64,000 nucleotides of DNA. Origin: Conus ventricosus. Taxonomy: Eukaryota > Mollusca > Gastropoda > Neogastropoda > Conidae. A program made the position numbers and the translations under genes. The first letter of the stretch is position 1. Each line of letters begins with the position of its first letter. The stretch spans positions 48,505,033 through 48,569,032 of the forward strand of contig CM031618.1 of NCBI GenBank assembly GCA_018398815.1, written 5' to 3'. The notes beneath the pieces are model-generated. The model ran no database searches. It was not told the origin of the DNA and saw nothing but the letters and a program-made list of their open reading frames with translations. Shown piece by piece: positions 41,480 through 52,344 of this stretch.

Positions 41480-41611
41480 ACACACAGAAACTCAGCACTT
41501 TCGATTTCATCATGTTAATGTATTCACTAAGGTTAGCACATGCGCACTCACAAATGTTGTTTCGATTTCATCATGTTAATGTATTCACTAAGGTTAGCAC
41601 ATGCGCACTGA
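41480..41611 (+). repeat. ~68-bp tandem direct repeat
   Basis: TTTCGATTTCATCATGTTAA then TGTATTCACTAAGGTTAGCA and CATGCGCACT occurs twice in a row. A shortened version of the duplication is present in the second Polinton at 59626-59704. Confidence 0.8.
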
Positions 41612-41733
41612 AAAAAGTTGTCACGCTTCTTCCGTTTAACTAATTTTCAGAAACGTTTCTTCTTCCGGCTAAATAGTTTTTGAAAAAAGATTTTACAGGA
41701 AGAAGCGTGACAAAATTTTTCAGTGCGCAGACT
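41602..41733. promoter_or_regulatory. Conserved large hairpin in the Polinton intergenic region
   Basis: The left arm TGCGCACTGAAAAAAGTTGT/CACGCTTCTTCC (41603-41634) pairs with GGAAGAAGCGTGACAAAATT/TTTCAGTGCGCA (41697-41729). The loop contains TTTCTTCTTCCGGCTAA, partly repeating the arm. The same structure occurs at ~59697-59822 in the second copy. It lies in a ~600-bp gap between genes. It may be a regulatory or replication structure or an inserted MITE. Confidence 0.65.
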
Positions 41734-41857
41734 CCGGCCAGCTGAATAGCAGACGACAGCTCTGGACCTGCGATCAATATCAGCTAGGTTACCTGTGTAG
41801 GCCGGCGGCAAGTGAATCAGTGGTAGTGGGGGTTGCAATCAATATTAGCCGAGCTGG

Positions 41858-42490
41858 TGAGGGAAGTGCAGGCAGTCATTCAGTCCTGCAGGTGTTAATT
41901 GTGTTTATGGTGACTAAGTCTGTAAACCATTTTTTTGGCCTATTTTGGGTTTAACTGATCGTGTGTTTGTTTTTCAATGTTCTGTTTAATTGCATCAGTG
42001 TCTACCTGTCTTGAAGTAAAAGTCATTCTCCACTCCTTTTGAAGTTCAATTTTTGTCGTCTGTAATCCTCACCATCGGCCATAAGCTTCTGAAATTTTTC
42101 ATCTGTAATGTTTTCATCCTGTAATGATTTGCTTATTCTTAATCTTAATGAACAAAGTTTTGCTGATGCTAGGGCTCAATGGCAGTGTGCTTTTGTAATT
42201 TAGGAGTTATTTTTTTTTAAAACAGCACTTACAATCATAGACACAGCGCCTAAACCTAAACCAAGGCCCCTAATGCTAAAGAGGCTGGCGCCCCAACCCC
42301 AGTGGCTAAAACAGCAACACTAGACCCAGCACTTACGCTAGCTACAGCCGATGAGCCAGTAATTACATAAGAAAGAGTATTTAAAGCTTTAGCATATTTC
42401 TTTCTAGTAACCCTATACTTATCTAAGTCGCTTTCTATTTCCTTTTGAAGTTCAGTTATTTGCTTTAACCTAAAACTGTTGAACCTCCAT
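41858..42490 (-). pseudogene. Polinton conserved protein with Gly/Ala-rich hydrophobic core, copy 1
   Basis: Starts near 42490 (MEVQQF), a coiled-coil N-terminus (ITELQKEIESD), then a long small-residue hydrophobic segment (VSAGSSVAVLATGVGA-type) and a basic helical C-terminal half ending near CLHFSHRL. Several frameshifts; the second Polinton (59929-60583) shows the C-terminal parts more cleanly. Proteins with this plan are common in animal Polintons and may interact with membranes or the virion; no enzymatic motif seen. Confidence 0.6.
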
Positions 42491-42524
42491 TTTTAATCAA
42501 ATTAATTTTGTAAAAATGTTTTTA

Positions 42525-43350
42525 TTAATCCTTTTGGTAGCACCTCACCACAGAGTAAAACGCAATAAAATCAACATACTTAATGAAAATAAAGTCGAGT
42601 ACTGTTAGTTTGTCTTTGTCAACATTCACAGTAACTTTGTCAGATGATGAAAAAGTTTTTATTTCATCCCCGTTTTTAGTAATGACAATAACAAGCCTAA
42701 GAGGGCCATCCAAGTTTCCAGACGATAATTGTACTCCCTGTGCTAACACATGTTCTGGCAAAACTAGAATTAGACTCCCCTGGAGTAATTAATAAAACAA
42801 AAATCAAAGTAGCAGTGTCAGGCATTGGTTGTTTTGGGATAAATTCTAGGGTTACTGTGTCATCCCCCACTTCAAAAAAGGTTTTCTTTCTGCTCAACAC
42901 ATATTCACGCATATATGTATCTATTACAATCTGCTTTTTTCTGTTGTGTTCCTGGGACAAGACTGGCAAGAAAGGGACCTGCATTTAAGGCTTTTCTAAA
43001 ATTGTTTTTCTTATCAAAGTATACATTGGGGCTTCGCAAGTCAAATTTAAAATCCCAGTTAATTTCAGATGCAAGGCCCAGTTATTGTCTTGTCTATAAA
43101 GTCTGTATTCATATTTGCCGTAATCAGTTGTTTCTAGATTTCTTATTTGTTCTAGTTTAGGATAATATTGCTGTCGTTTTTTGTTTTCAATTTCTGTTCG
43201 TTTGTAAACCCCGTCATCTGTGTACTCAAATCCATAAACATTTCCTGGCACTCCTATCAGATCAAACTCGGCTGTGTCTGCTAGGTCTTTTAGCTCTACT
43301 GCAACGCATTTAGGAGTTAGCTGTGCTTTTGATTCTGGCCCCCGAGACAT
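42525..43350 (-). pseudogene. Polinton conserved structural-type protein, copy 1
   Basis: About 275 codons in three frames. The start is MSRGPESKAQLTPKCVAVEL (43350), then DLIGVPGNVYGFEYTDDGVY, a central segment RLYRQDNNWALHLKLTGILN, and a C-terminus LRLVIVITKNGDEIKTFSSS followed by VLDFIFIKYVDFIAFYSVV. It is beta-rich and sits directly downstream of the ATPase. Size and place would fit a minor capsid (penton) protein, but no motif proves it. A parallel copy is at 60620-61432. Confidence 0.5.
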
Positions 43351-43399
43351 TTTTTTTAAATATTAAAATTATAATAAAAAAATTGTTATAAAGCAATCA

Positions 43400-44021
43400 A
43401 TAATAAACAATCTACAATAAACAAACGTATTGAACTGGGGGGTCAGTCCGTAAGCATAGCTTAGCGTGCTTAGATTTTCTGACTGCTCTTTTATTTTTTT
43501 TAGTTCATCTTTGTCCCTTATTATATAATTTCACTTAAACATTCTTCAAAACTATCTTTGTCCTTAGTGTAAAATAATACAACCGATTTAACTGCGATCT
43601 AAAGTCTTTTAAGACAGCATTGTATTTTTGAGTTAAGAGCCACACAGAAACTAAGGCGTGGCGACCACTAAAGGCTAGCTTTGACAGAGCTTTTCTTTTT
43701 TTAACAATGTCTCGTTCAGCTGAACAGTCATCAATAATAAACAGGGTTTCAGTTCCCTCAAATAGTCTATAGTAATATCTAAACAGTCGCTTAGCTTGTC
43801 GCTAGGATCAACTAGAAATATATTCTCGTCTGTCCAAATAAACTTCCTTTCTTTGTAAGACTTGTTGTGCTTAATGGTTTGCAGAATATAACAATGTGCT
43901 CGTAATGAAACCTGTATATTGTTTGTAACAAATCAAGTATGAAGACAGTTTTCCCCACACCAGTAATCCCGCAGATAAGAGAACAGTGCGGATCTTTTGG
44001 CAGAAACTTCAAACTATCCAT
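43400..44021 (-). pseudogene. A32/FtsK-like genome-packaging ATPase (frameshifted), copy 1
   Basis: Starts at 44021 with MDSLKFLPKDPHCSLICGIT. Walker A GITGVGKT is at ~43985-43962, and Walker B LFIIDDCSAE (complement of ~43752-43719) carries the Asp-Asp pair. A SGRHALVSVWLLTQKY block (~43685) fits the post-Walker-B sensor strand. A C-terminal helix-rich part with YTKDKDSFEECLSE ends near 43400. About 205 residues, the usual size of Polinton ATPases. It pumps the genome into capsids in related viruses. One base loss after the Walker A region and others later inactivate this copy. Confidence 0.88.
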
Positions 44022-44051
44022 CTGTTTTTATTAGAATATTTCTTCTGCATT

Positions 44052-44651
44052 TTAATAAGCCACGTCTTTTAACCTGTTTTCTTCAATGTTTAGCTGAGCA
44101 TCACAAACCATAAAAATGTGCATTTTTATTGGGGTGTTTCCGTCTGCTTTCTTGTGAATATTTATTTTTATGCCATCTTGCCCTACCCTTTCTTCACTTC
44201 CAAACAATCTGTTGTCAAATGTGGATCTAAAATCCAACCACAGCCCATATTTAGTTATTAAGTAGTCTTCGGCTTACATCATAAAGGCGAAGTTTTTTAC
44301 ATACACGATTTACTGCAGGATCTCTTTGCCTACCTCCAGCGAATAACTTTCTTATTTCATCAAAGTGTTGGTGAGGTAAAAGTCCACGCCCCCGAGTACA
44401 ACTGATCAGACTTACCATTTATTGCACAGTCAACCTTCTCAATTTTTGGATTATAAAACGCTTCTGATTCTCTATGAAAAGGAGTTGTTCCTTCAGTAAA
44501 CAAGAACAAAATTCCTTTTAAAGACTTCAGAGACTGATTTAGATGTATGTTCCAAAGAGTGTCTCGCTTGTTTCTATTTTCTGTAGTGGATGTATAACTC
44601 TTTCATAATAAATAACTGTTTTATTTATACTGGGTTAAGATTGTTCTGTGT
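44052..44651 (-). pseudogene. Major capsid protein, C-terminal part (copy 1, interrupted)
   Basis: It ends at 44052 with ADGNTPIKMHIFMVCDAQLN. Upstream are LWLDFRSTFDNRLFGSEERV and AFYNPKIEKVDCAINGKSD, the typical C-terminal jelly-roll region of Polinton major capsid proteins. The reading stops at 44651, where a LINE has inserted; the N-terminal part resumes at 49212. Frame breaks occur within the fragment. The intact order is visible in the second copy at 62086-63348. Confidence 0.82.
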
Positions 44652-45000
44652 GAAGACATAGTAGTCCACTCTAAGTCAACCAAGCAGCTGATCATGATCG
44701 AGCTCACGGTGCCATATGAGAACAGAATGGGGGCAGCTCAAATCTACAAGACTGAAAAGTATGCTGATCTGGCAAACAGCCTGAGGAGAGAAGGCTATCA
44801 GGTCAAAGTCCTCACTGCAGAAATTGGAGCTAGGGATTTGTAGGAACGTCTGCATACAGCCTCATGAAACAGCTCTCAGTTGCAGGGAAGGAAAAATCCA
44901 GAGCCCTGATAGCAATGGCAGAAGCGCAGAGAGGTGTTCAAGCTGGATCTGGTCAAGGAGGAACAAAAGTGAACTTCATAAGGCTTAATTTCCCTACAAA
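44652..45000 (+). pseudogene. LINE ORF2 C-terminal fragment, first copy
   Basis: Readable with one frame break: DIVVHSKSTKQLIMIELTVP, then YENRMGAAQIYKTEKYADLA, NSLRREGYQVKVLTAEIGAR, a frameshift, and SAYSLMKQLSVAGKEKSRAL, AMAEAQRGVQ. This ELTVP-x-K-Y block ends the ORF of a LINE group common in aquatic invertebrates (recognition from memory of the motif, clade not assigned). A tRNA-like segment follows immediately. Confidence 0.65.
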
Positions 45001-45006
45001 ATATCA

Positions 45007-45100
45007 GGTGTCCTGTGGCTCAGTGGTTAAAGCGCGAGTCTTTAAGTGAAAATGAGCATGTCCAGAGGGCCCAGGGGTTTTCGAACCCACCCAAGGCTGG
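45007..45100 (+). repeat. tRNA-like SINE-type sequence at LINE 3' end, first copy
   Basis: The A-box region is TGGCTCAGTGGTTAAAGCG (45016-45034) and the B-box-like region is GGTTTTCGAACCC (~45077-45089), damaged by extra T/C. It follows the LINE C-terminal block at the same distance as the second copy near 48930. Confidence 0.6.
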
Positions 45101-48100
45101 TCAAAGAGGGGGGAAAAAAACCCGGGGGAAGCAGAGGGACATCCGGGGTCATGAAGGGGTTGTCCCCCCAAACCCCCGGGAGTGCAGGAGTTTAAGGCCA
45201 AAAACCACTTGCTTGAGGGGGTTTCCTTTCTTTGGGTCTTTTTGCTGCCACGTCCCCAACGAGTTTCTTTCTACTGATGCATGGGAAAACCCCATTGACT
45301 TCCGGGAATGGGTGGAGGACGTCGGGGAAAGCCCGGGGACATGGGAAAGACCAAAACCCAAGGGCTCTGTGGGCTGGCCCCCCACTTTCCCTTTAACTTT
45401 GTGGTACTAAGAAAAAAAAGGGGAAAAGATGCCCCCGGATTCCCCGAAAGGGGGAGGAAAATTTTGGAATCCATCGTTGCTAAACCCATCACGACGAAAA
45501 ACCCCAAAAAGGGACTATAAACATGGCCCAAATGGAATCCTTGTGTCTGGGGAAAAGCGTTTCGTTTCCCACCCGTGGCTTAAAGGGATCCCCCAGAAAA
45601 AAAGATGGGATGTTTTGAAGGGATCATCTAAATGGCAGAAAGGCGCATTTGATCAGCAGATAAGACGCCCGGAAGACCAAGGCCAGGATTTAACCCCAGT
45701 GAAAAAGGAATCCACGCTTTTGGGGTTGGGAGGGAGGAATTTGAAAGGCCCCTCGTCCCGGGGGCCCCGGGAAACTCAACCTGCCCGAGAAAAAGGGAAA
45801 CTAAAAGTTGGGAGAAACTGGATGAAAAAATGCCCAAAGACTCGTTTGGCACGGTTGGGGAAAAAAAGCACCCGGGGAACACAAACTAGCCAAAATAGGG
45901 GGCCCATTGTGTATGCCACTGTAGAGACGCCTATGGAGAAAAAACCTCCCCAAAGGAAAAAAAAACCTAAAAAGGGAACCCGGGCCCGGCCAAAAAAAGA
46001 TGGACAAGATCGGGAGCCCCAAAAAGGAAAAACCCTCAAGAAGAAAAATGGACTCCCAGGGCCAGCGGGAAAAAAAAGGTTTGGGAAAAAAAAACCTGTG
46101 GGGACCTGAAAAAAAAGCCAGGCCCTCGCAAAGCGGAATTGCGAGGAAGGGGAAGGGGAAAAAAAGGAAGAAGACCAAGAGCCTTTTTTCAGAGCCCCTT
46201 CCCTGTTTCCCAGAAAACACTTTTTTAAAGCACCCAAAAAAAGGGGGCCCCTAAGGTGGTTTTAAGGATTTTTTTTGGGGCGGGCATCTGGGGGAAAACA
46301 TACTCTGACTAAAGGGAGCAAAGCCCCAAATCGTCTTTTAAAGGTTGGTGGGGCAAAAAAACCCGGGGAAAACAGTTCTTTTTGGCAAGCCTCCAACGTT
46401 AGGGGAAAATTAAAGAAGGGGGGTCGCCGGGAAGAGCCAAATCTCAGGGGGCCCCAAACGGAATACTTTCCCAAGTTTTACAAAAAATGCCCCAAAAGGT
46501 GTTTGGAGTGGCCCCCCCAAAGGCTGCTGCAAATCGGCTTGGAAAAACCCAAAAGTTAAAGCGGCCAGTGGAGAGGGGCAGTTGGTGTGTACATCCCCAA
46601 AGGGAAAGAAAAAACTAAAGTGACATCAGCCGGGTTCAGGCCAATATCATACTAAACCGTCAAAGGGGAAAATTTCTTCTCTGTCAGGGCAGAAAAGGTG
46701 CCCAAGTACTGAGGGGAAAACAAGTACTTGGATGGGGCAGTCCAGAAGGTGGACCCCCAGGCGTGGGGGCTGGTAGAAAAACGCACAATGATCTGGGAGA
46801 AACCCCAAAAAAAGCAAAAAAAGAAAAGAGGGGGCCCTGGAGTAATGTGGCTTGATCTGGAAACCGATAGGGAAAAATTCTTTTGGCCCTTTGAGAGATA
46901 CTTTGGGCTCTTGAAAATGTCCCCTGTGCCAAAAAACATCCGCGACATGCTCAAAAAGTCCCTTAAAAGGCTTTTTCCAATGCGGTTCTTCCAAGGGTAC
47001 AAAAAATAATTGGGGAATCAACTTGGAAGTGGGCATTGAAATGGGCTGTGAATTTCCCGTTACTGTTTTTGGGGCCCAAATGGAACTCATCTTGAAAGCG
47101 GGCAAAAACAACGCAAAGGAAAAACCCCAGCCCCTGGGAGGGGATAAAAGATGCCCCCTTTCCCCAAGGGCTTCATGGATGCCCTTACAGTGATTTCATC
47201 CAGAAAAAGACGAGCCCGTCATGTATGGAGGGCGGGGACGAAAATAGTTGTCCACCCAGAATGAATTTCAACCCCAAAGAAATCACGGGTCTCTCACTGA
47301 GGAAGGAAAAGTGGCCGAATCTGTGGTTTGTGTTCCCAAAACCCGGGCCCTTCCAACAGTCACAGAAAAAACCATTTTCAAGAGTTTGGGAAGATGGTAT
47401 GTTGTACGCTGAAAAAAAAACAAAGAGCAAAAAAAAACCAAGCAGGTGGGGGAAAAAAGGGCCTTGGGGGACCTTGCCCAGTGTGGGCTCCCTGGAAAAA
47501 TACAAGGTTGGTGTTGCAGTTCATGGGGATCCCCCCCCAAATTTTTCCTATGGCCTTTGTTGATATACGCTTTCTCCCACCAGCACTGGGGGCCCAAGGG
47601 AAACCCCCAAAATCAAAAAGTTCAAAAGGAAGTGGCTTGGTGCCCCACCCTGTTTGACTGACATCGCGCTTTTACTGTCCCCAAGAAAAAGCTCAAACTC
47701 CCATAAAAAATCCCCCTGGAGGAATCCAAAGCGGGGAAAAAGATCAGATTCAAAGTGCTGGAGGACTCAGGAGACAAGGTGGTAGAAAGCAATCAAGCCC
47801 CGCTGAAAAAAGGAGAAAATGGAAAGTTCAAAAAGGGGATGGGGTTCTGCAAAAGAAAGTCTCAAAGTTTAGAGAAAAAAACAGGGGAAAAACAAAACCC
47901 CGGGCAAGGGGGGGGGTGACCCAAAAATGAATGGTGGTCAAAAGGAAAGGAAAGCCCAAAAGGGGGACATGATTTATTTTAGGAGTTTAGGAAAAAAAAG
48001 AAGGGCCCAAAAAGGGCTCCCCCAAAAACAGTCCCCGAGCGCAAGGGCAATGGCCCCGTGGGAGGAATTTCACTCCCAAAAAAAAACTAAATTGGAATTT

Positions 48101-48924
48101 TCATTTGGCAAAATGGCCCCCTCAGGATCAGCTTCATTTCAGAAACTGCTTTGACCTTCTGCCCTCAAATGCAAACCTGGTGAAGGGGGGGAAAAAAAAA
48201 CGATTTCCCGCAGGGGCCCCCCCTGCCATGAAAAAAAAAACAGTGGGGGCAAAGTTTAAAACTCATGTAAGTAGCCCCGGTCAAGGGGGTTTCCCCATGG
48301 AGGCACAACCAAGTGCTCAAAAAAAATTGTAAAAGGAGTCTGGGGGTAGTACCCAAACCCCCAAAAGGGAGAATCAGGACTCCAAAAGCACCCCCCAAAA
48401 TTTTTTACGGGGGAGGCAGCAAATCATTGCCCAAAAAACAACGTGCCCCCTCGAAAAACTCAGGAGGGGAGGGTTTTGGTTGGGGGAGATGACCCGGGGG
48501 TGCACTGCAGACCCCAGAATGGAAGGGTCAAACCCGAGATCTTTTGCATGAGTGGGGATGAGGGCCAAGGGCATTGTAGGCCCTCTAAATCAAACCCAAA
48601 TAGTGATCCTGATTTGAGCTCCGGGGCCCCCTGAGAACAGAATGGAAAGGGAGCTCAAATTACAAGACGAAAAAGTATGTGATCTGGGAAAAAACCCGAG
48701 GGGGAGAAGGCTATCAGGTCAAAGTCCTCACTGCAGAAAAATTTGGGGCTAGGGGGTTTTTTAAAGGGTTGCATAAGCCTCATGAAACAGTCTCGGTTTC
48801 AGGGAAGGAAAACACCAGGCCCCGAAAGAAAGGGAGAAGCGGAGAGAGGGTTTTTCAAAAGGGGGTTGGTCAAGGGGAACAAAAGTGAAATTTTATAAGG
48901 GTTTTAAATTTTCCCCACAAAAAA

Positions 48925-49020
48925 TCAGGGGTCCTGTGGAAACAGTTTGGTTTAAAACGCGAGAATTAATTTGAAAAAGAGGGGATGTCCAGAGGGTCTG
49001 GGTTCGAATCCAAGCCATGG
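48925..49020 (+). repeat. tRNA-like SINE-type sequence at LINE 3' end, second copy
   Basis: GTCCTGTGGAAACAGTTTGG (degraded A-box region) is followed by GGGTCTGGGTTCGAATCCAA, a perfect B-box (GGTTCGAATCC, ~49002-49012). Same layout as the copy at 45007. Confidence 0.6.
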
Positions 49021-49211
49021 TCACCTAAGATGGGGGGAAAAAAAAAGGGGGAGAGAAGGGGCATCCGGAGTTGAAACCCGGGGGTGGCCCCAACCCCCCC
49101 AGGGTTTTTCAAGGGGTGGGGTAAGGGGCCCAAAACAATTGCTTAAGGGGGGTTCTCTTCTGAGGGCCTTGCGGGCCCGCTCTCCACGAGTTTCTTTCTA
49201 CGTCGTTTCAT

Positions 49212-49790
49212 TTAAATAAGTTTTTTTTAAATGACCTTGGGTTTAAAATGGCATATGCGTTTTACAGCTCAAAATTTTTTTGAGGGATGCAGAATTTTGT
49301 TGCCAAATGTTCTGCTACTGCCCTTTTTAACATCATTCTTTGGGGTTCCCCCGCTTTAAGCCTGTTTTTGAGACCGTTTGAGGGTTTGTATTCCTGATTT
49401 AAAATTTCTTCTTTCCTTTCTTTTTTTTTGCGCCATAGATCGAAAAAGGGGCAAAAAATCTGCTCGCTTGTACAAAAGGGTTTTCTTTTCCCCCCAGTTG
49501 AAATTTCCCCTATGGGGTTTAAAGATTGCTCCCGCCCAAATTTTGCAAAAAACCGTAGCATTTGGATCTACCGTTTTAATTTTTATTTTTTAATGATAGT
49601 TTTGCAGTGCCTGGATTATAAAAAATCGTTAGCGCCAAAAATCAGGGAAATTTGAAAGTTTTAAAACTTGTCCAGGCTGAACTGTTGAGGGGTATTTACA
49701 CTAATTACAGTCTTGCCCTTTTTACCTTTTACGCCTTTGGGGGTTTCCCTTTTCTTTTTTGTATGGATCGAGGTCAAACCTTTGAGTTAT
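49212..49790 (-). pseudogene. Major capsid protein, N-terminal part (copy 1, interrupted, degraded)
   Basis: The minus strand matches the N-terminal half of the capsid gene of the second copy (62799-63348). In spite of base damage, KIDITSTDANAT- and AIVKHMAIKLEGREVF-like blocks are traceable, and QEYKPSNGLKNRLKAGEPQR remains near 49380. It is separated from its C-terminal half by the LINE at 44652-49211. It cannot encode a capsid protein. Confidence 0.7.
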
Positions 49791-49827
49791 TTTTTTTTAA
49801 AACAAAAAAGGGAAAATAATAAAAAAT

Positions 49828-51092
49828 ATGGGTGAAAATTTTTTGCGTGGGCCCGAACCTTTTTGGGAAGAAGAAAGAGATCTGCCAGGCCCTTCATTTG
49901 AAGAAGATGAAACAGAATTAGCTCCTTCATTGCGCGAAGAACTTGAAAGAGCAGCAGAAGGTTCTTCAAATCCCTTCATTAGAAGAAGCAGAAACACCCC
50001 CTTCAGTTAGCGCATCTCGTGCAGAACTATTAAACAATAGATTAACTCATTCTACATAAGCTTAGGACTAGAGCCGCCAGAAGGCCATAGTCCTTTTGAT
50101 TTTAAGATGGATAAAAGCAACCATCTGTATATAAGAACTAGCAGAGGAAATTTTGTAAGAGTTACTACAAAGCCAGACCCAACTAAGTTTTAAAACTAAA
50201 CACAATTAGACAGAGGATTCCTGTTGCGACCAAAGGCGATTAAACATTTTAAATTTAAGCCTGGGGCTGTTAGTCTTTTACAGAACTTGGGGCAAGAGTT
50301 GCCAACACGACTGAAATAGAAATGACCTCTTTTCAAGATTTAGACCAAGAATAAATGATGCAGCAACAGAAATTGAGACGAGTTTTAATGAGGAAACAGT
50401 CAGAAAAAAACATTAGAAACAATTGACGATTCTCCATTGCCTATGCGTGAAATCCTGGGGCTTAATGAACGCCTAAAGTCAATAAGAGGTGAACTAGAAA
50501 ACAATTTAGCAAAACTTAGCGAGCTAGATAGAGAGATAGAAGAAGAAAAAAAATAAGCTGGCTGATGCAGATGATAACAACTTAGGGCAAGAAGAAAAGC
50601 TAGAATACAGCAGAAAATACAGGATTTTAATGATAGAAAGGGCGGCTAGGCTAGAAACGCTGTCTACTAACAGAGCGCAGCTAGCATCACAAACAAGCAG
50701 AATCAGAGAAACTATAAAACAGAATACTTTATGAAAATGCTACGCTAGCAGAAAGAATAAGGATTCTGTTCAGGGAACAGGGGATTACAATAGTTAGCAT
50801 ATTAACAGCTGTAGGGTTTGCTATCTCTACACTCGTTTATGCTTTAACAGGCGGTGCGCCAACAGGGTCAGTAGCGCCCACAGCACCTCAACCTGGTAAA
50901 AGTTGGATTAGAAAACAATTGCATCATCTAGCAAACCTATTAAAGAAGTTAGCTGCCAAAGCGCTTGATGCTCTGCCTGGCATAATTGGCAGTGTTGTTA
51001 GTTGGGTTTTGTCTACTATAGGCAAAGTTGCTGGTTATATGGCTGACCATCTGTGGACGTTAGGAGTGCTAGCGTGCTGGATTAATTTTTAG
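49828..51092 (+). pseudogene. Coiled-coil membrane protein conserved in Polintons, copy 1 (frameshifted)
   Basis: Starts MGENFLRGPEPFWEE (degraded) with an acidic N-terminus (ELAPSLREELERAAEG). Then comes a region matching the second copy, a long coiled coil (ILGLNERLKSIRGELENNLA, LSELDREIEEEKNKLADADD), a second coil (ERAARLETLSTNRAQLASQ) and helices EQGITIVSILTAVGFAISTL and ALDALPGIIGSVVSWVLSTI near the stop at 51092. About 400 residues over several frames. Its divergent start next to the capsid gene is shared by both copies. It probably acts at a membrane or in virion assembly; inference only. Confidence 0.65.
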
Positions 51093-51122
51093 TGAAATAA
51101 AGTATGGCTAATCCAGTAAAAG

Positions 51123-52310
51123 TTAAAATACGAGGGCTGTCTTTTCGCTAGTGTGACTGTCAGTGTGAGGTAGATCAACAGGTGGCGTGCTTTCTGGGCT
51201 GCTTTCTGGCTGTGGGGCACTTATAACTGGATCGCTTTCTTCAGAGCTAGGTACTTTTTTTAAAATGGATGGAGAGAGGCCTTGTGTTTAAACCTTGATT
51301 GTGCCCTAAGTTTTGATCGTCTCCAGCTATGAGGATTTCATTGTTATAATTCTGTATCATGCCAATCTGTAGTCTAAGGTCGGAGGGTAGCATGTATAAT
51401 CCATGACCTACAAACAAAGTCAACCTTTGACCTAGCATGTGCAAGAACGTCTTGGTACCTTTGTATGCTGGCAGGCAAAATCAACAGCAGAGTTAATAGC
51501 ATCTTCTAAATTGGCTAGAAATTGTTTTCTGGCATCAAAGCCAGTAGATTGATCTACTATGCTAGACTTGGTCTGTGCTTGTGCTCCTAATAGACACCAA
51601 ACGTATGTCCTTATGGAGGTCATTAAGTCTTTGCACTCCTGGCATTGTTAGACCTTCACTTTCATCTAAGATAAATGTTGCCCAAGCATTAGGATGTTTT
51701 TGTTCTATGGATCCAATCGAACTTGTTTGTTTGGTTGAAAAGAGGTGTGGCCAGGCCAGTAGTCATAATTATATTATCTTTTTGTACCCACAAATACAAT
51801 GTGCCTAACCCATGATTGCGGTCTAACTTTTGTCTAAAGTCAGTTGAAGGATTAATGTTAAATTCGTTGCAGATTCTTTCATACGCATTATTGTCCATTG
51901 GGCTGTTAAATGGATTTAAATGCGTTGTCGCTTGGAAGGGGCACTTTTTAGTTCAGTTAGTATTCGTCTGTACTGGTAATAAAACATGAAAGTTATATAC
52001 TGACCTTACTAAAAGATTGGGATGTTTTTTAAATGGTTTGCATATGAAACACCACAGCCAGTAGTTGAACAGTAAACGGCAAAATTTAACTGATTCTGGT
52101 AAAACGTCATAGGACGGGATGCCCATGCTGATGGAACTCTGTCATTCTTTATTGGTGGATTTAAATATCTAGTTAGTGGGTTTACAAGCCTGACTTGAAA
52201 GCCATATGATTCGTCTACTGCAATGGTAGTAAACTGAAGTCCAAAGATTTGGGGTTATAAAACGCTCCTACATTGTAAGTGGCACTTTCGTTATATTTAA
52301 AAGGTTCCAT
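51123..52310 (-). pseudogene. Polinton structural-type protein with Pro/Ser-rich tail (frameshifted)
   Basis: Starts at 52310 with MEPFKYNESATYNVGAFYNP. The middle segments are MDNNAYERICNEFNINPSTD, LGTLYLWVQKDNIIMTTGLA, NPNAWATFILDES-type and IRTYVWCLLGAQAQTKSSIV. The later part is LTLFVGHGLYMLPSDLRLQI, and the tail is rich in Pro, Ser and Glu, ending EKTALVF at 51123. About 390 codons and at least five frame breaks. Beta-rich, with no protease triad visible. It could be a minor capsid or fibre-like protein; unassigned. Confidence 0.5.
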
Positions 52311-52344
52311 GTTTAAATTAGTTTTTTTAAATAGTTATAAAAAG

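Larger units (their letters stand above)
44652..49211 (+). mobile_element. Non-LTR retrotransposon insertion (LINE) inside the capsid gene
   Basis: Compared with the second Polinton, ~4.56 kb is inserted and ~105 bp of capsid sequence (equivalent of ~62693-62798) is missing. The plus strand reads as a LINE: an RT palm with LDLE (~46855), VGIxMGC (47025-47050), a fingers/thumb region, LLPSNANLV (~48150), and a C-terminal block ELTVPYENRMGAAQIYKTEK at 44698-44900, present again, degraded, at ~48635-48890. Two copies of the 3' end (44652-45290 and 48620-49211) flank the body, implying tandem insertions or a truncated copy next to a full one. Much of it is poor sequence. Confidence 0.72.
45060..49870. 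other. Low-quality sequence block (homopolymer-like miscalls)
   Basis: Runs of GGGG, AAAA and CCCC replace normal sequence here. Two internal controls show this: 48635-48890 is a garbled version of 44711-45000, and 49230-49700 is a garbled version of 62815-63230, with substitutions and indels turning varied bases into homopolymers. Frames inside the block are not reliable. Confidence 0.8.

Noticed and set aside
45429..46237. 226-codon plus and ~150-codon minus frames rich in Lys/Gly/Pro or Phe
   Set aside because: They lie in the degraded block where stops have been lost through homopolymer-like miscalls.
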